From assembly GCF_030389965.1 (NCBI RefSeq), contig NZ_CP128400.1:2389414-2453413 (forward strand): a stretch of 64,000 nucleotides of DNA, given 5' to 3'. Below, in pieces: positions 42,837-50,483 of the stretch. Position 1 is the stretch's first letter; the number at the start of each line of letters is the position of its first letter. This DNA is from Candidatus Chlorohelix allophototropha. GTDB lineage: Bacteria > Chloroflexota > Chloroflexia > Chloroheliales > Chloroheliaceae. The notes under the pieces were generated by a model, which saw nothing but the letters and a program-made list of their open reading frames with translations, was not told the origin of the DNA and made no database searches. The position numbers and the translations under genes were made by a program.

Positions 42837-43205
42837 CTAACTGCCGGTGTGTTTCCGAACAACCGCCAGTAGTTCTTTGGGTTCGAAAGGTTTGGTAATA
42901 TATTGGGTTGATCCCGCTATTTTACCACGCATTTTATCAAAGAAACCATCTTTGCTGGTTAGCATAATAACCGGCAGATTCCGATATCGACTCTTGATTA
43001 TTTTGCAAACTTGGTAACCGTCCATTACCGGTAACATCACATCCAGCAGCACTAGATCAGGCGGTTCATCTGTGATACTGGCGAGAGCTTTCATTGCGCT
43101 TTCACAGGTGTTTACCCGGTAGCCTTCTCTCTTGAGTGTAATTTCAACAATTTTGCGAATAGTGGGGCTATCGTCTACCACCAGTACTAGTTTGCTCTTG
43201 ATCAC
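42837..43205 (-). CDS. Single-domain response regulator (PilG/PixG-receiver-like)
   Basis: A 122-residue receiver: VVDDSPTIRKIV, phospho-acceptor Asp in LVLLDVMLPVMDGY (about residue 56), Thr in IMLTSKDG, Lys in YITKPFEP. No output domain. As the first receiver of the operon it fills the PilG slot, the regulator that promotes pilus extension in Pil-Chp systems by family knowledge. It starts 5 bp after the preceding small gene and is followed by the PATAN gene, its likely partner. Confidence 0.93.
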   Translation of the reverse strand: MIKSKLVLVVDDSPTIRKIVEITLKREGYRVNTCESAMKALASITDEPPDLVLLDVMLPVMDGYQVCKIIKSRYRNLPVIMLTSKDGFFDKMRGKIAGSTQYITKPFEPKELLAVVRKHTGS

Positions 43206-43210
43206 TCAAC

Positions 43211-43390
43211 TCACTCTTTCAGAAACCTGTCTATTCCATTCTCTCGCCAGACTCGCAAGGTTTCTTTATCCTTCGGGTCGATGCGCACCCCGATGGCATT
43301 TACCGGGTACGAATGCCGTTTCTGAATATCTTCCCAATTGCGTTTAATTCTTGGGTCAAGGTCTTTCTTGTTCTTGTCATCATTTGCCAT
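43211..43390 (-). CDS. Small charged protein of unknown function, first gene of the chemosensory operon
   Basis: A 59-residue protein starting MANDDKNKKD, rich in Lys, Asp and Arg, without membrane segment or known motif; the C-terminal half (NAIGVRIDPKDKETLRVWRENGIDRFLKE, a predicted strand then helix) might be a small binding module. The frame extends nine bases further to a GTG, but that GTG is inside the GGAG ribosome site, so ATG 43388-43390 with 8-nt spacing is chosen. It lies 5 bp before the receiver gene. Probably real because of its ribosome site and tight packing. Confidence 0.6.
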   Translation of the reverse strand: MANDDKNKKDLDPRIKRNWEDIQKRHSYPVNAIGVRIDPKDKETLRVWRENGIDRFLKE

Positions 43391-43540
43391 TTCAACCACT
43401 CCGTGTTACAGAGTAAAACTTGTTTGATAATTTTATTACATAAAACTGCTATACCCTAAATTTATCAGAAAAACCCACAAAAAAGTTTTACCAGTCGGAA
43501 TGAAAATAATTCATTACATTTTAACACATAAGACAAGATT

Positions 43541-43556
43541 GATTACAATTGTAATC
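43541..43556. promoter_or_regulatory. Perfect 16-bp palindrome upstream of the chemosensory operon
   Basis: GATTACAATTGTAATC is fully self-complementary. It lies 150 bp upstream of the first gene of the operon and one base beyond the stop codon of the peptidase gene. The core TACAatTGTA again fits the BlaI/MecI/CopY-type TACAnnTGTA pattern; it could also be a Fur/PerR-like box. Operator role inferred. Confidence 0.4.
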
Positions 43557-43557
43557 T

Positions 43558-44829
43558 TTACAAGCCCAACAAGCTAAGTACATAATCTTGTTCTAACTCG
43601 TCAATTGCACCGACAGCCGCTAAAGCTATATTACCGGGCTGAAATATATCACTAGCCATTGCGGTTATGCTTTCGGTGGAAACTGCCCGAATTTCTGTAA
43701 CCAATTCGTCTAACTGAATATGTCGTCCGAAATATAATTCCTGTGTGCTTAACTGGCTCATTCGAGAATTGCTCGACTCAGCCCCCAGTAAGATTTCTCC
43801 GCGAAGCCGTTCTTTTGCCCGCCATATTTCTTCTTCACTAACCGATTCAGTACACAAGCTTTGCAAAGTTTCAACTATATGGTATAGCACCGGTATGAAG
43901 TTCGGCGGTGTAGTGAAACCTTCTACCAGTAACATACCTGCTTCACAATAGGGATGGTAGCTGCTACCGATATCATAAACCAGCGCGCGTTCATCCCGGA
44001 TTTGCCGGTACAAGCGCGAACTCATTCCTGCTCCTAACAGGCTATTCAATACATAGGCGCTATACCTGTTTTCGGAGGTATAGTGTGGCGCAGGTGCGCC
44101 TAAGGCAAAGTAGATATGGGCGGAGTCCCGTTTTTTTACCTCTAAACCAGCTTGAAAATCGACTATATTACCCCTATTTTCGGCGTGGAGTACCCGGCTG
44201 GTAGGTAACGCCCATAATGCATCGTTTGTTTGCGCTACAAAGTCTTCATGTTCTAGGTTGCCCGCCGCTGCGACAATTATTCTATCTGCACCATAGTAGT
44301 CGAGATAAAAATCTATGATGTTATTACGATTCAGGCAAGCAACTGAATCTCTATTACCGTAAATATTTGACCCAAGCGGGTGATTATTCCAAGCAATATT
44401 TTTGAGAAGCTGTTGCGCCAATTTTTCAGGACGCTCATCTCCAGCTTCCAACTCCTGAATAATGACTTCCTGCTCTCGTTTAATGCTTTCATCCTCGAAT
44501 ACCGAGTGGAGTAGCAGGTCACCGAAAATATCAAGCGCAAAAGTTCGGTAATCATCCAAAACCGCTGCAAACAGACAAGTATAATCTCTTGTGGTAAAGG
44601 CTCCGAGTTGACCGCCTGCAAGGTCTATCATCCGCGCTAGAGTAGCGGCATCCCTAGTCGAAGTACCTCTGAAAAGCAGGTGTTCGATACAATGGGCAAT
44701 GCCGTTTTCTTCCGCTTTTTCGTGCCGTGACCCTACTTCCAGCAAAATACCAATGGTAAGGCTGTGAACGTCCGGCATTTTCTCGGTGACAACTCTAACC
44801 CCGTTATTTAGGACGCTTTTTTGATACAC
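43558..44829 (-). CDS. M16 family zinc peptidase
   Basis: A 423-residue insulinase/processing-peptidase-like protein. The inverted zinc motif HxxEH is seen in GIAHCIEHLLFRGT (His48, Glu51, His52 approximately), with the third ligand Glu expected about 75 residues later in EQEVIIQELEAGDERP. The middle GLEVKKRDSAHIYFALGAP and the C-terminal non-catalytic half with ALVYDIGSSYHPY fit the standard two-domain unit. Start is GTG at 44829 (GTGTATCAAAAAAGC), which matches the usual beginning of the family; no clear ribosome site is seen. Single gene between the chemosensory operon promoter and an integrase remnant. Confidence 0.9.
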   Translation of the reverse strand: MYQKSVLNNGVRVVTEKMPDVHSLTIGILLEVGSRHEKAEENGIAHCIEHLLFRGTSTRDAATLARMIDLAGGQLGAFTTRDYTCLFAAVLDDYRTFALDIFGDLLLHSVFEDESIKREQEVIIQELEAGDERPEKLAQQLLKNIAWNNHPLGSNIYGNRDSVACLNRNNIIDFYLDYYGADRIIVAAAGNLEHEDFVAQTNDALWALPTSRVLHAENRGNIVDFQAGLEVKKRDSAHIYFALGAPAPHYTSENRYSAYVLNSLLGAGMSSRLYRQIRDERALVYDIGSSYHPYCEAGMLLVEGFTTPPNFIPVLYHIVETLQSLCTESVSEEEIWRAKERLRGEILLGAESSNSRMSQLSTQELYFGRHIQLDELVTEIRAVSTESITAMASDIFQPGNIALAAVGAIDELEQDYVLSLLGL

Positions 44830-45017
44830 TAATTTATTTATATGCTTGGCAATTGTCAGGTAGAAAGAACCGAGCGCTTGAAATGTTCTATCAGAACAAA
44901 CTTTTGTTACTTTACAATAAACGAAATTGAACTAGGCTATTTTAACCAAACCCTAAATAAAGGTCAATACATATCGGTGATTATGCAGGGCTTTTTAGTG
45001 TTTAGTTCAAACTTTTC

Positions 45018-45379
45018 ATGAATGATAAAGCAAATGCCTCAAAGCTGGTAGCAATTTCCAAACAAACGCATAAGCCTCGCTCGTCAGCGTCAGCCTAAGA
45101 AGCTTTTCCGAAGAAGAAATACGCCGTTACTATGAGGTAGTGTGGCAGTCCAAAAGTTTCTCAGCTATTGTGTTGGTCAAAACGCTGCTTTATACCGGAG
45201 TACGGGTAAGTGCATTGGTAAATCTTAAACTAAGGGAGGTAGATTTGGAACGTTGCCAAATACGTATAAATCAGGGTAAGGGTGGGAGTGATCGGGTAGT
45301 GCCCTTCCCCACCTCTAACACTGCTCAGGCTAAGCCAACTCCTCCGCTTGCCCAACTTTTAGCTAATAGCGCTGCCTGA
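45018..45379 (+). pseudogene. Remnant of a tyrosine recombinase/integrase
   Basis: The frame 45140-45379 and its extension upstream encode SFSEEEIRRYYEVVWQ, then KTLLYTGVRVSALVNLKLREVDL and KGGSDRVVPFP. This is the start of the catalytic domain of XerC/XerD-type integrases, including the first catalytic Arg in TGVRVSALVNL and the beta-strand Lys region. The stop after LANSAA removes the HxxR and Tyr motifs. Upstream, a 26-codon frame from ATG 45018 ending KPRSSASA with stop at 45096 may be the linker in a shifted frame. It is therefore truncated at both ends and inactive, a trace of a former mobile element. Confidence 0.72.
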
Positions 45380-45411
45380 CTTTGTGAAATATTTATGCAA
45401 TTCTTAAGTTA

Positions 45412-46269
45412 TTACTCAAAAATATACTCATGAAAATCAATCAGGGGGGTATAGCCCACTTTCATATAGATGCTGTTTGAGATAGGGTTTGAGAGATCGG
45501 TAAATAGGCAGGTGAATTGATAACCGGTATCGAGCAAATACTGGCTCAATGCTGCTACACAATTGGAGGCATAGCCTCTACCTCGATATTCAGGTGGCGT
45601 ATAAACCGGGGCGAGGCAGCAACCATGTCTGGTAGTGCGGGCTTTTACTGCCAACGAAACTACCTTTCCAGCATCTTCCCATAGAAATATGTCTCCATTA
45701 ACCAAGCGTGCCTTACCTATGTCTCTGGCATCAGAGGCAGCATTGTCAGGTAACGCCTCACGTTGGAAATCGTGGTACCATTGACTTACCAGTTCGGTAT
45801 CATCCAAACTTGCCGGACGAAAATGACCGGACACAGAGGGCGGTGGAATTACTTGCTTGAGGGTATAAATACGTTCACGCATACCATCACGATATTTTCT
45901 ACCTGAAACACTTGCCCATATTCTGGCAAATTCCAGCGATAAAGCGGGTTTTGACAATACTCGTGGCACTTGCCAACCATTTTGGTATAAATCTAGCGCC
46001 AGCATTTGTAGAGCCGAATCAGGGTTTTCCCGCTCGCTGAAAAGCAGTAGCGGAAAAGGAGGAGTCATAGTTGCTGCCAGTTCCACCTTTTCATTATCGG
46101 CAACTGTCGCCAGATATGGCGGGTTCTTGTAGGCAAGATGGTTAGCTTGCAAGCGCAAGGCAACACCCAACATCAGGTTATTTTCTTCTTCCCGACGTTC
46201 CAATATAGTCTGCATCATTTCCAGAAATTCTACGGCAGAAGAATAGGTTTTTAGGTTCAAATCATTCAT
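45412..46269 (-). CDS. GNAT family N-acetyltransferase
   Basis: A 285-residue protein whose C-terminal ~130 residues form a GNAT domain: VSLAVKARTTRHGCCLAPVYTPPEYRGRGYASNCVAALS contains the acetyl-CoA pyrophosphate loop R-G-R-G-Y-A (about residue 228), followed by LFTDLSNPISNSIYMKVGY, the usual end of FR47-like members. The N-terminal ~130 residues form a less conserved domain. It transfers an acetyl group from acetyl-CoA to an unknown amine. The neighbouring membrane protease gene lies 20 bp upstream on the same strand, suggesting co-transcription. Confidence 0.88.
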   Translation of the reverse strand: MNDLNLKTYSSAVEFLEMMQTILERREEENNLMLGVALRLQANHLAYKNPPYLATVADNEKVELAATMTPPFPLLLFSERENPDSALQMLALDLYQNGWQVPRVLSKPALSLEFARIWASVSGRKYRDGMRERIYTLKQVIPPPSVSGHFRPASLDDTELVSQWYHDFQREALPDNAASDARDIGKARLVNGDIFLWEDAGKVVSLAVKARTTRHGCCLAPVYTPPEYRGRGYASNCVAALSQYLLDTGYQFTCLFTDLSNPISNSIYMKVGYTPLIDFHEYIFE

Positions 46270-46289
46270 CCGACGCTCCTAGAAGTTAC

Positions 46290-47126
46290 TCAGAAATTAA
46301 ATTTATCATTATATTTGTCTAAAGGTGATTTCATAGAACCCTTGCCGGGCAAGCTCTTTTCACTTGAACCACCCCCGCGCAAAGCTGCCCTGAAAAATTG
46401 CCACAGAATTACGCCTGCCACTACGCACCACACCCCCGCCCAAATAAACGCCGGAATATGGGTGGCAGATTCCAGACCGCGAGCATCGTTAAAACCGCCC
46501 CATGGACTAAAACTGGCTGTAAAGACGTTCAGGAGGTCAAATAAAGCGTAAAGGACGCTCAGAAGCGCTAGAGTGTAACAAATAAAAGCCGACACCACAT
46601 CCGGTGCTTTAAAAGCCACCAGCCATAACAAACCCACTAGCATTATTACTATTAACAACGCCCAAAAATCGCGGAAAATTATAATATCAAAAGGATTGCC
46701 GTTGCGAATGGCACGCAACAAACCTGCAACCAACAAAACAACCACGATGCCGATAGCCATAAACAAAAGTGCATCGCGCCTACCCTTCGCATTCTTGGCT
46801 ACCAGTAGCATAACCCCGCCAAAAATAGTGCTACCGAGATATCCCGCAGAATAAACCAATAGCGAGAAACCGCCGGCGAAGTACACCACTCCACTGCCAT
46901 TGACATTGACATCAAAGCCTTGCACCGTACCGCCAGTAAGGATAACGGTGATAGCATGGCTCAACTCATGTACAGTGGTGGTCATCATGCGAAATGGGAA
47001 TAATAGGGGTGTCCACCACAGCGTAACTACTACTATTGTTGCCAACCCCATCCCGATTACAAAGTTTTTGTCCAGCGAATTAACCGTATTGCTCTTAAAA
47101 ATATTCTTGATTCCGCCGCCAGCCAT
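46290..47126 (-). CDS. M50-type membrane zinc metalloprotease
   Basis: A 278-residue integral membrane protein with about seven hydrophobic segments. The zinc motif HELSH lies in TTTVHELSHAITVILTGG (about residue 51), the pattern of peptidase family M50/M50B, and the following GTVQGFDVNVNGSGVVYFAGG fits that group. Such proteases act inside the membrane, but for M50B-like proteins the substrate is unknown. The C-terminus is cytoplasmic-looking and Gly/Ser/Lys rich. Divergent from the tetR gene at 47276. Confidence 0.85.
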   Translation of the reverse strand: MAGGGIKNIFKSNTVNSLDKNFVIGMGLATIVVVTLWWTPLLFPFRMMTTTVHELSHAITVILTGGTVQGFDVNVNGSGVVYFAGGFSLLVYSAGYLGSTIFGGVMLLVAKNAKGRRDALLFMAIGIVVVLLVAGLLRAIRNGNPFDIIIFRDFWALLIVIMLVGLLWLVAFKAPDVVSAFICYTLALLSVLYALFDLLNVFTASFSPWGGFNDARGLESATHIPAFIWAGVWCVVAGVILWQFFRAALRGGGSSEKSLPGKGSMKSPLDKYNDKFNF

Positions 47127-47275
47127 ATAAACACCTCGCCTACTAAGTTTTTTAAGATAAACAACTTAACGCAAAATTTACGAAGAGTGGCTGCACTTAG
47201 TTTCGTACATTACTGCTATTTGATATACTTGACCCTAAACTCTAATATTACCCGGCTCAGGAGAGAGTATAGCAG

Positions 47276-47872
47276 ATGAGTGCCAAAAAACCGCGAGACA
47301 CCGAAACCAGACGCAAATTATTAACAGCAGCAGAAGAATTATTTGATCAGTTAGGTTATGAAGATACCGGTATCCGCGATGTGATGGAGCGAGTTGGCGT
47401 TAAAGAGCCAACCGTCTATTATTATTTCAAGGATAAAAAGACTCTTTTTATCGAAGTGATGAAGCGCAAACTGGATCGCTTTTTCAGGCGTATGCAAGAA
47501 GCCACCAAAGAACAGTTCTTGCATGACCAGCTTGTAGAATTGGCAATTGTATTGTTTGAGGAGAGCCATAACCGAGTCTCAATACTGCGGGAAGTGATGC
47601 AATTCAACCCGCTCGATCAGTATCAAAATACGATTAAAGGGGTGGTACAGAGCCTGAATAGCGGGGTAGCGGGTAATCTTGAAAGAGTGATGCGCGAGGG
47701 TATCCGGCGAGGAGAACTCCAAACGTTAGATCCTGCGTTTCTTGCGCGTTCATTTTTGTATCTGGTAGAAGGCTTTGCGGCGGAGCCGATCTCCACTTTT
47801 GAGAAACTGGACAATCGCGAACTGGCAACTAAACTGGTAACCCTATTTCTAGGAGGGTGCGCTATTGGCTAA
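47276..47872 (+). CDS. TetR family transcriptional regulator
   Basis: A 198-residue repressor-type regulator. The N-terminal helix-turn-helix spans residues ~10-57: RRKLLTAAEELFDQLGYEDTGIRDV, then RVGVKEPTVYYYFKDKKTLFIEVM. The C-terminal ligand domain is not assignable to a substrate. A good ribosome site (CAGGAGAGAG) precedes ATG. It is divergent from the M50 protease gene over 149 bp, so that gene is a likely target. Its stop codon overlaps the end of the convergent NTF2-like gene by four bases. Confidence 0.93.
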   Translation: MSAKKPRDTETRRKLLTAAEELFDQLGYEDTGIRDVMERVGVKEPTVYYYFKDKKTLFIEVMKRKLDRFFRRMQEATKEQFLHDQLVELAIVLFEESHNRVSILREVMQFNPLDQYQNTIKGVVQSLNSGVAGNLERVMREGIRRGELQTLDPAFLARSFLYLVEGFAAEPISTFEKLDNRELATKLVTLFLGGCAIG

Positions 47873-48246
47873 CCTTTTACATAGGAACGTTTCTCAGCCA
47901 CTTTACCGCCGCTTACTCTGACTATATCTACCCCGCGCACATGCCCCGCTTTACCTTCCTCGTCCACCCATCTATAAGTCCAGCGCACTACTGCTTTATC
48001 ACCCGTACCAAAAACCTCCTCCCACTCGAAAACGGCGGAGGGAGAAGCTTTGAAAAAATCTTCCCAATATTGCTTTACTGCTGCTTGCCCAATATAAGGA
48101 GTGCCATCCGGCGCAGGGTCTGTGCCATCGAAAAGGCAATCTTCGGTCATAAGCGCCATGATAGCAGCCACATCATGCCGATTAAAAGCTAAGTTAAAAT
48201 CATTTATAACCCGGAGAGTCTCATCAGCAGAAATATCCATAAGCAC
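47869..48246 (-). CDS. SnoaL/NTF2-like fold protein
   Basis: A 125-residue protein with the pattern of ketosteroid-isomerase-like NTF2 folds: ETLRVINDFNLAFNRHDVAAIMALMTEDCLFDGT at the start, then KQYWEDFFKASPSAVFEWEEVF, and VVRWTYRWVDEEGKAGHVRGVDIVRVSGGKVAEKRSY. These proteins bind small ligands or act as isomerases/hydrolases; the reaction is unknown. It lies 24 bp after the DinB-like gene at the 3' end of the liv operon strand and may be co-transcribed. Confidence 0.82.
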   Translation of the reverse strand: MLMDISADETLRVINDFNLAFNRHDVAAIMALMTEDCLFDGTDPAPDGTPYIGQAAVKQYWEDFFKASPSAVFEWEEVFGTGDKAVVRWTYRWVDEEGKAGHVRGVDIVRVSGGKVAEKRSYVKG

Positions 48247-48270
48247 CTCCGCTACTTCTATTGTTGTGCG

Positions 48271-48915
48271 CTAGGAACTGAAAGCGGAAAGTTTTAAGCC
48301 GGGAAATGGGTTGCGCCCTGTAGCAGCTTCGATGAAATCAATATCATTCACCAATTCGGGCGGGCGTGGCTTATCCAGCAACAATTGAAGGATTTGGACT
48401 ATAATTTCTTGTGCTACAGGGTCTAGTTCAAGAGGTAAACCTAACGATGCCTGCAAATCAAGGGTATGCACACCAATTTCAAAAACCCTTGTCGCCGCAT
48501 ATTCTGAAACCGTAATTGTGCCAAAAATACAGCGCATGGGTAGGGCAGCATTGACACTTTCCAATTTTTCCATACAAATGTCTAGGTTATTTAGGAATAG
48601 CCCTACAGTATCGGCAGGAGTAATAGCTTCTGCCAACTTAAGGGAGCGATGCGTAACTGATCCTGCCATTTCAGCGCCTTCAAAGTGGAAATAGGTGAGA
48701 CGATCCTTATTAGGAGGCGTTTCCGGTGGCGGTCCTTCTAGGTATTCATTAAAAAGCGTCAAAGCACGCAAAATATGTGCCACCAGCAGTTGTACATCCC
48801 AACCGGGTAAGCGACTTTGCAATTGCCAATCGGTTTCTTTTAATTCTTCGATGAGTGCAATGGTGCGAACAGTTTGCCCGTATAATGCTTCTTTAATTTT
48901 AGCAAAGTGGATCAT
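48271..48915 (-). CDS. Maleylpyruvate isomerase N-terminal-type (DinB-like) protein
   Basis: A 214-residue protein of the DinB/MDMPI superfamily. Residues ~10-60 read TVRTIALIEELKETDWQLQSRLPGWDVQLLVAHILRAL; the metal-ligand His in LVAHIL and the later GVHTLDLQ His fit the three-His site of the mycothiol-dependent isomerase group. Reaction and cofactor thiol are unknown. Its ATG overlaps the livF stop by four bases, so it is translated from the transporter transcript. Confidence 0.78.
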   Translation of the reverse strand: MIHFAKIKEALYGQTVRTIALIEELKETDWQLQSRLPGWDVQLLVAHILRALTLFNEYLEGPPPETPPNKDRLTYFHFEGAEMAGSVTHRSLKLAEAITPADTVGLFLNNLDICMEKLESVNAALPMRCIFGTITVSEYAATRVFEIGVHTLDLQASLGLPLELDPVAQEIIVQILQLLLDKPRPPELVNDIDFIEAATGRNPFPGLKLSAFSS

Positions 48916-49673
48916 AGCCCAAGATAAGCTTTCTTGACTCGGTCATCTTCCAGCAAATTAGCGGAAGTTCCGGTCAGGATTACATGTCCGGTTTCCAGCA
49001 CATACCCTCGGTTGGCGTATTCCAATGCGGTTTGCACATCCTGCTCTACAATCAAAATGGTTGTGCCTTCGCGGTTTACCGTTTGGATTATTTCAAGTAA
49101 GTTTTCAATTATCACCGGAGCAAGACCTAGGGAAAGTTCGTCAATCATTAACAGCGAAGGGCGCGCCATCAAACCACGACCTATTGCTACCATTTGCTGT
49201 TCCCCGCCGCTCAGCTTTCCGGCAAGACTGTTCAAACGTTCTTTTATTCTCGGAAATAACGACAAAACATATTCTAGATCGGCTGCAATCTGAGCTTTAT
49301 CCTTGCGTTTGTAAGCGCCTATTTGTAGATTCTCACGAACTGAAAGCGCCCCAAAAAGACGGCGACCTTCAGGCACATGCGCTACACCATTTCCAACAAT
49401 TTCCTGAGCCTGTTTCCCTGCAATGTTTTTACCGTTAAAATTGATTTCACCGCTTTTAGGATTTAACAACCCGCTAATCGTACTTAGCAAGGTGGTTTTC
49501 CCTGCCCCATTAGAACCTACCAACGCCAAAATCTCACCCCGTTGCACTTCAAGGTCAACGTCCCATAGCACTTGAACGTCCCCGTAAGCCACATTTAATT
49601 TCTCTATTTTCAGGATTGTGTCACCCGTTTTGCTATCCGGCTTTGCAACACTAGCCGATTTATTTTCCGCCAT
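48912..49673 (-). CDS. livF: Branched-chain amino-acid type ABC transporter ATPase LivF
   Basis: A 253-residue ABC ATPase: Walker A GSNGAGKTT, Q-loop region, signature LSGGEQQM, Walker B LLMIDELSLGL, and the LivF-typical RRLFGALSVRENLQIGAY. It powers uptake together with LivG, LivH and LivM. The first 23 residues are a polar extension. It overlaps livG by 14 bp and the DinB-like gene by 4 bp. Substrate could be a branched-chain amino acid, an amide or urea; it cannot be distinguished here. Confidence 0.94.
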   Translation of the reverse strand: MAENKSASVAKPDSKTGDTILKIEKLNVAYGDVQVLWDVDLEVQRGEILALVGSNGAGKTTLLSTISGLLNPKSGEINFNGKNIAGKQAQEIVGNGVAHVPEGRRLFGALSVRENLQIGAYKRKDKAQIAADLEYVLSLFPRIKERLNSLAGKLSGGEQQMVAIGRGLMARPSLLMIDELSLGLAPVIIENLLEIIQTVNREGTTILIVEQDVQTALEYANRGYVLETGHVILTGTSANLLEDDRVKKAYLGL

Positions 49674-50448
49674 CGGTTATTACCTGTTTTTGACTCTTGG
49701 CGTACTTCTTGCCCAAATAGGCTTCGATTACTGCCGGGTTATTCATTACTTCCTGCGGCTTCCCCTCGGCTATTTTGCGCCCATAGTCGAGTACCACTAC
49801 CCGATTACACACCCCGATAATCACTTTCATCACATGCTCTATAACCAGAACAGTTATGCCCTTCTGGGAAATGTCGCGAATAAGCTTCATTGCCTCATCA
49901 ATTTCGCTACCCCGCAAGCCTGCCATCACCTCATCCAGTAGCAGGAGTTGCGGTTCCATTGCCAGCGCCTTAGCCAGTTCAAGACGTTTGCGACTAACGA
50001 TAGTTAACTGATCCGATTGCTCATCCCTTTTGGAAGAAAGTCCTACAAACTCAAGCACTTCCTCAGCGCGGCTAAAGGCTTGCTTGGCATTGCGCTTTTT
50101 ACCGCCTGCCCCGTACATTGCGCCCACTGCCACATTTTCCAGAACCGTCAGATTGCGGAAGGGACGCACCACTTGAAAAGTGCGCGCAATACCCATTTCA
50201 CCGATTTTGTGCGCCTGTACCTCGTTCAAGAGAGTGCCTTTATAATGGATTGTACCGCTGGTTGGTTTTGCTAAGCCCGTTATCATATTAACCAACGTGG
50301 TTTTACCTGCACCGTTAGGACCTATCAAACCAAGTATTTCGCTCTTTTTAACCTCAAAACTTATATTGGATACGGCAGTTACACCTCCATAGCGCTTGGT
50401 GGCTTCGCTTACCTGTAAAATTAATTCGTTGCTTTCGGCTGCTTGCAT
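49660..50448 (-). CDS. livG: Branched-chain amino-acid type ABC transporter ATPase LivG
   Basis: A 262-residue ABC ATPase: Walker A GPNGAGKTT, LivG-typical GIARTFQVVRPFRNLTVLENV, Walker B LLLLDEVMAGLRGSE, H-loop IEHVMKVI, and the C-terminal AYLGKKYAK end. The signature position reads LTIVSRKRLELAKAL; LivG proteins often deviate here (LPYGQQRRLE), but the absence of any Gly is notable. Works with LivF as a heterodimer. Translation overlaps livF. Confidence 0.94.
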   Translation of the reverse strand: MQAAESNELILQVSEATKRYGGVTAVSNISFEVKKSEILGLIGPNGAGKTTLVNMITGLAKPTSGTIHYKGTLLNEVQAHKIGEMGIARTFQVVRPFRNLTVLENVAVGAMYGAGGKKRNAKQAFSRAEEVLEFVGLSSKRDEQSDQLTIVSRKRLELAKALAMEPQLLLLDEVMAGLRGSEIDEAMKLIRDISQKGITVLVIEHVMKVIIGVCNRVVVLDYGRKIAEGKPQEVMNNPAVIEAYLGKKYAKSQKQVITDGGK

Positions 50449-50483
50449 CTTTTTTACAACGGGCTAATAGCCAGCCCATTCTC

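Noticed and set aside
32786..43205. Flagellar chemotaxis operon
   Set aside because: No cheB, cheR, cheD or flagellar gene; the AAIQA receptor tip, PATAN protein and double-Hpt kinase point to the Pil/Pix type.
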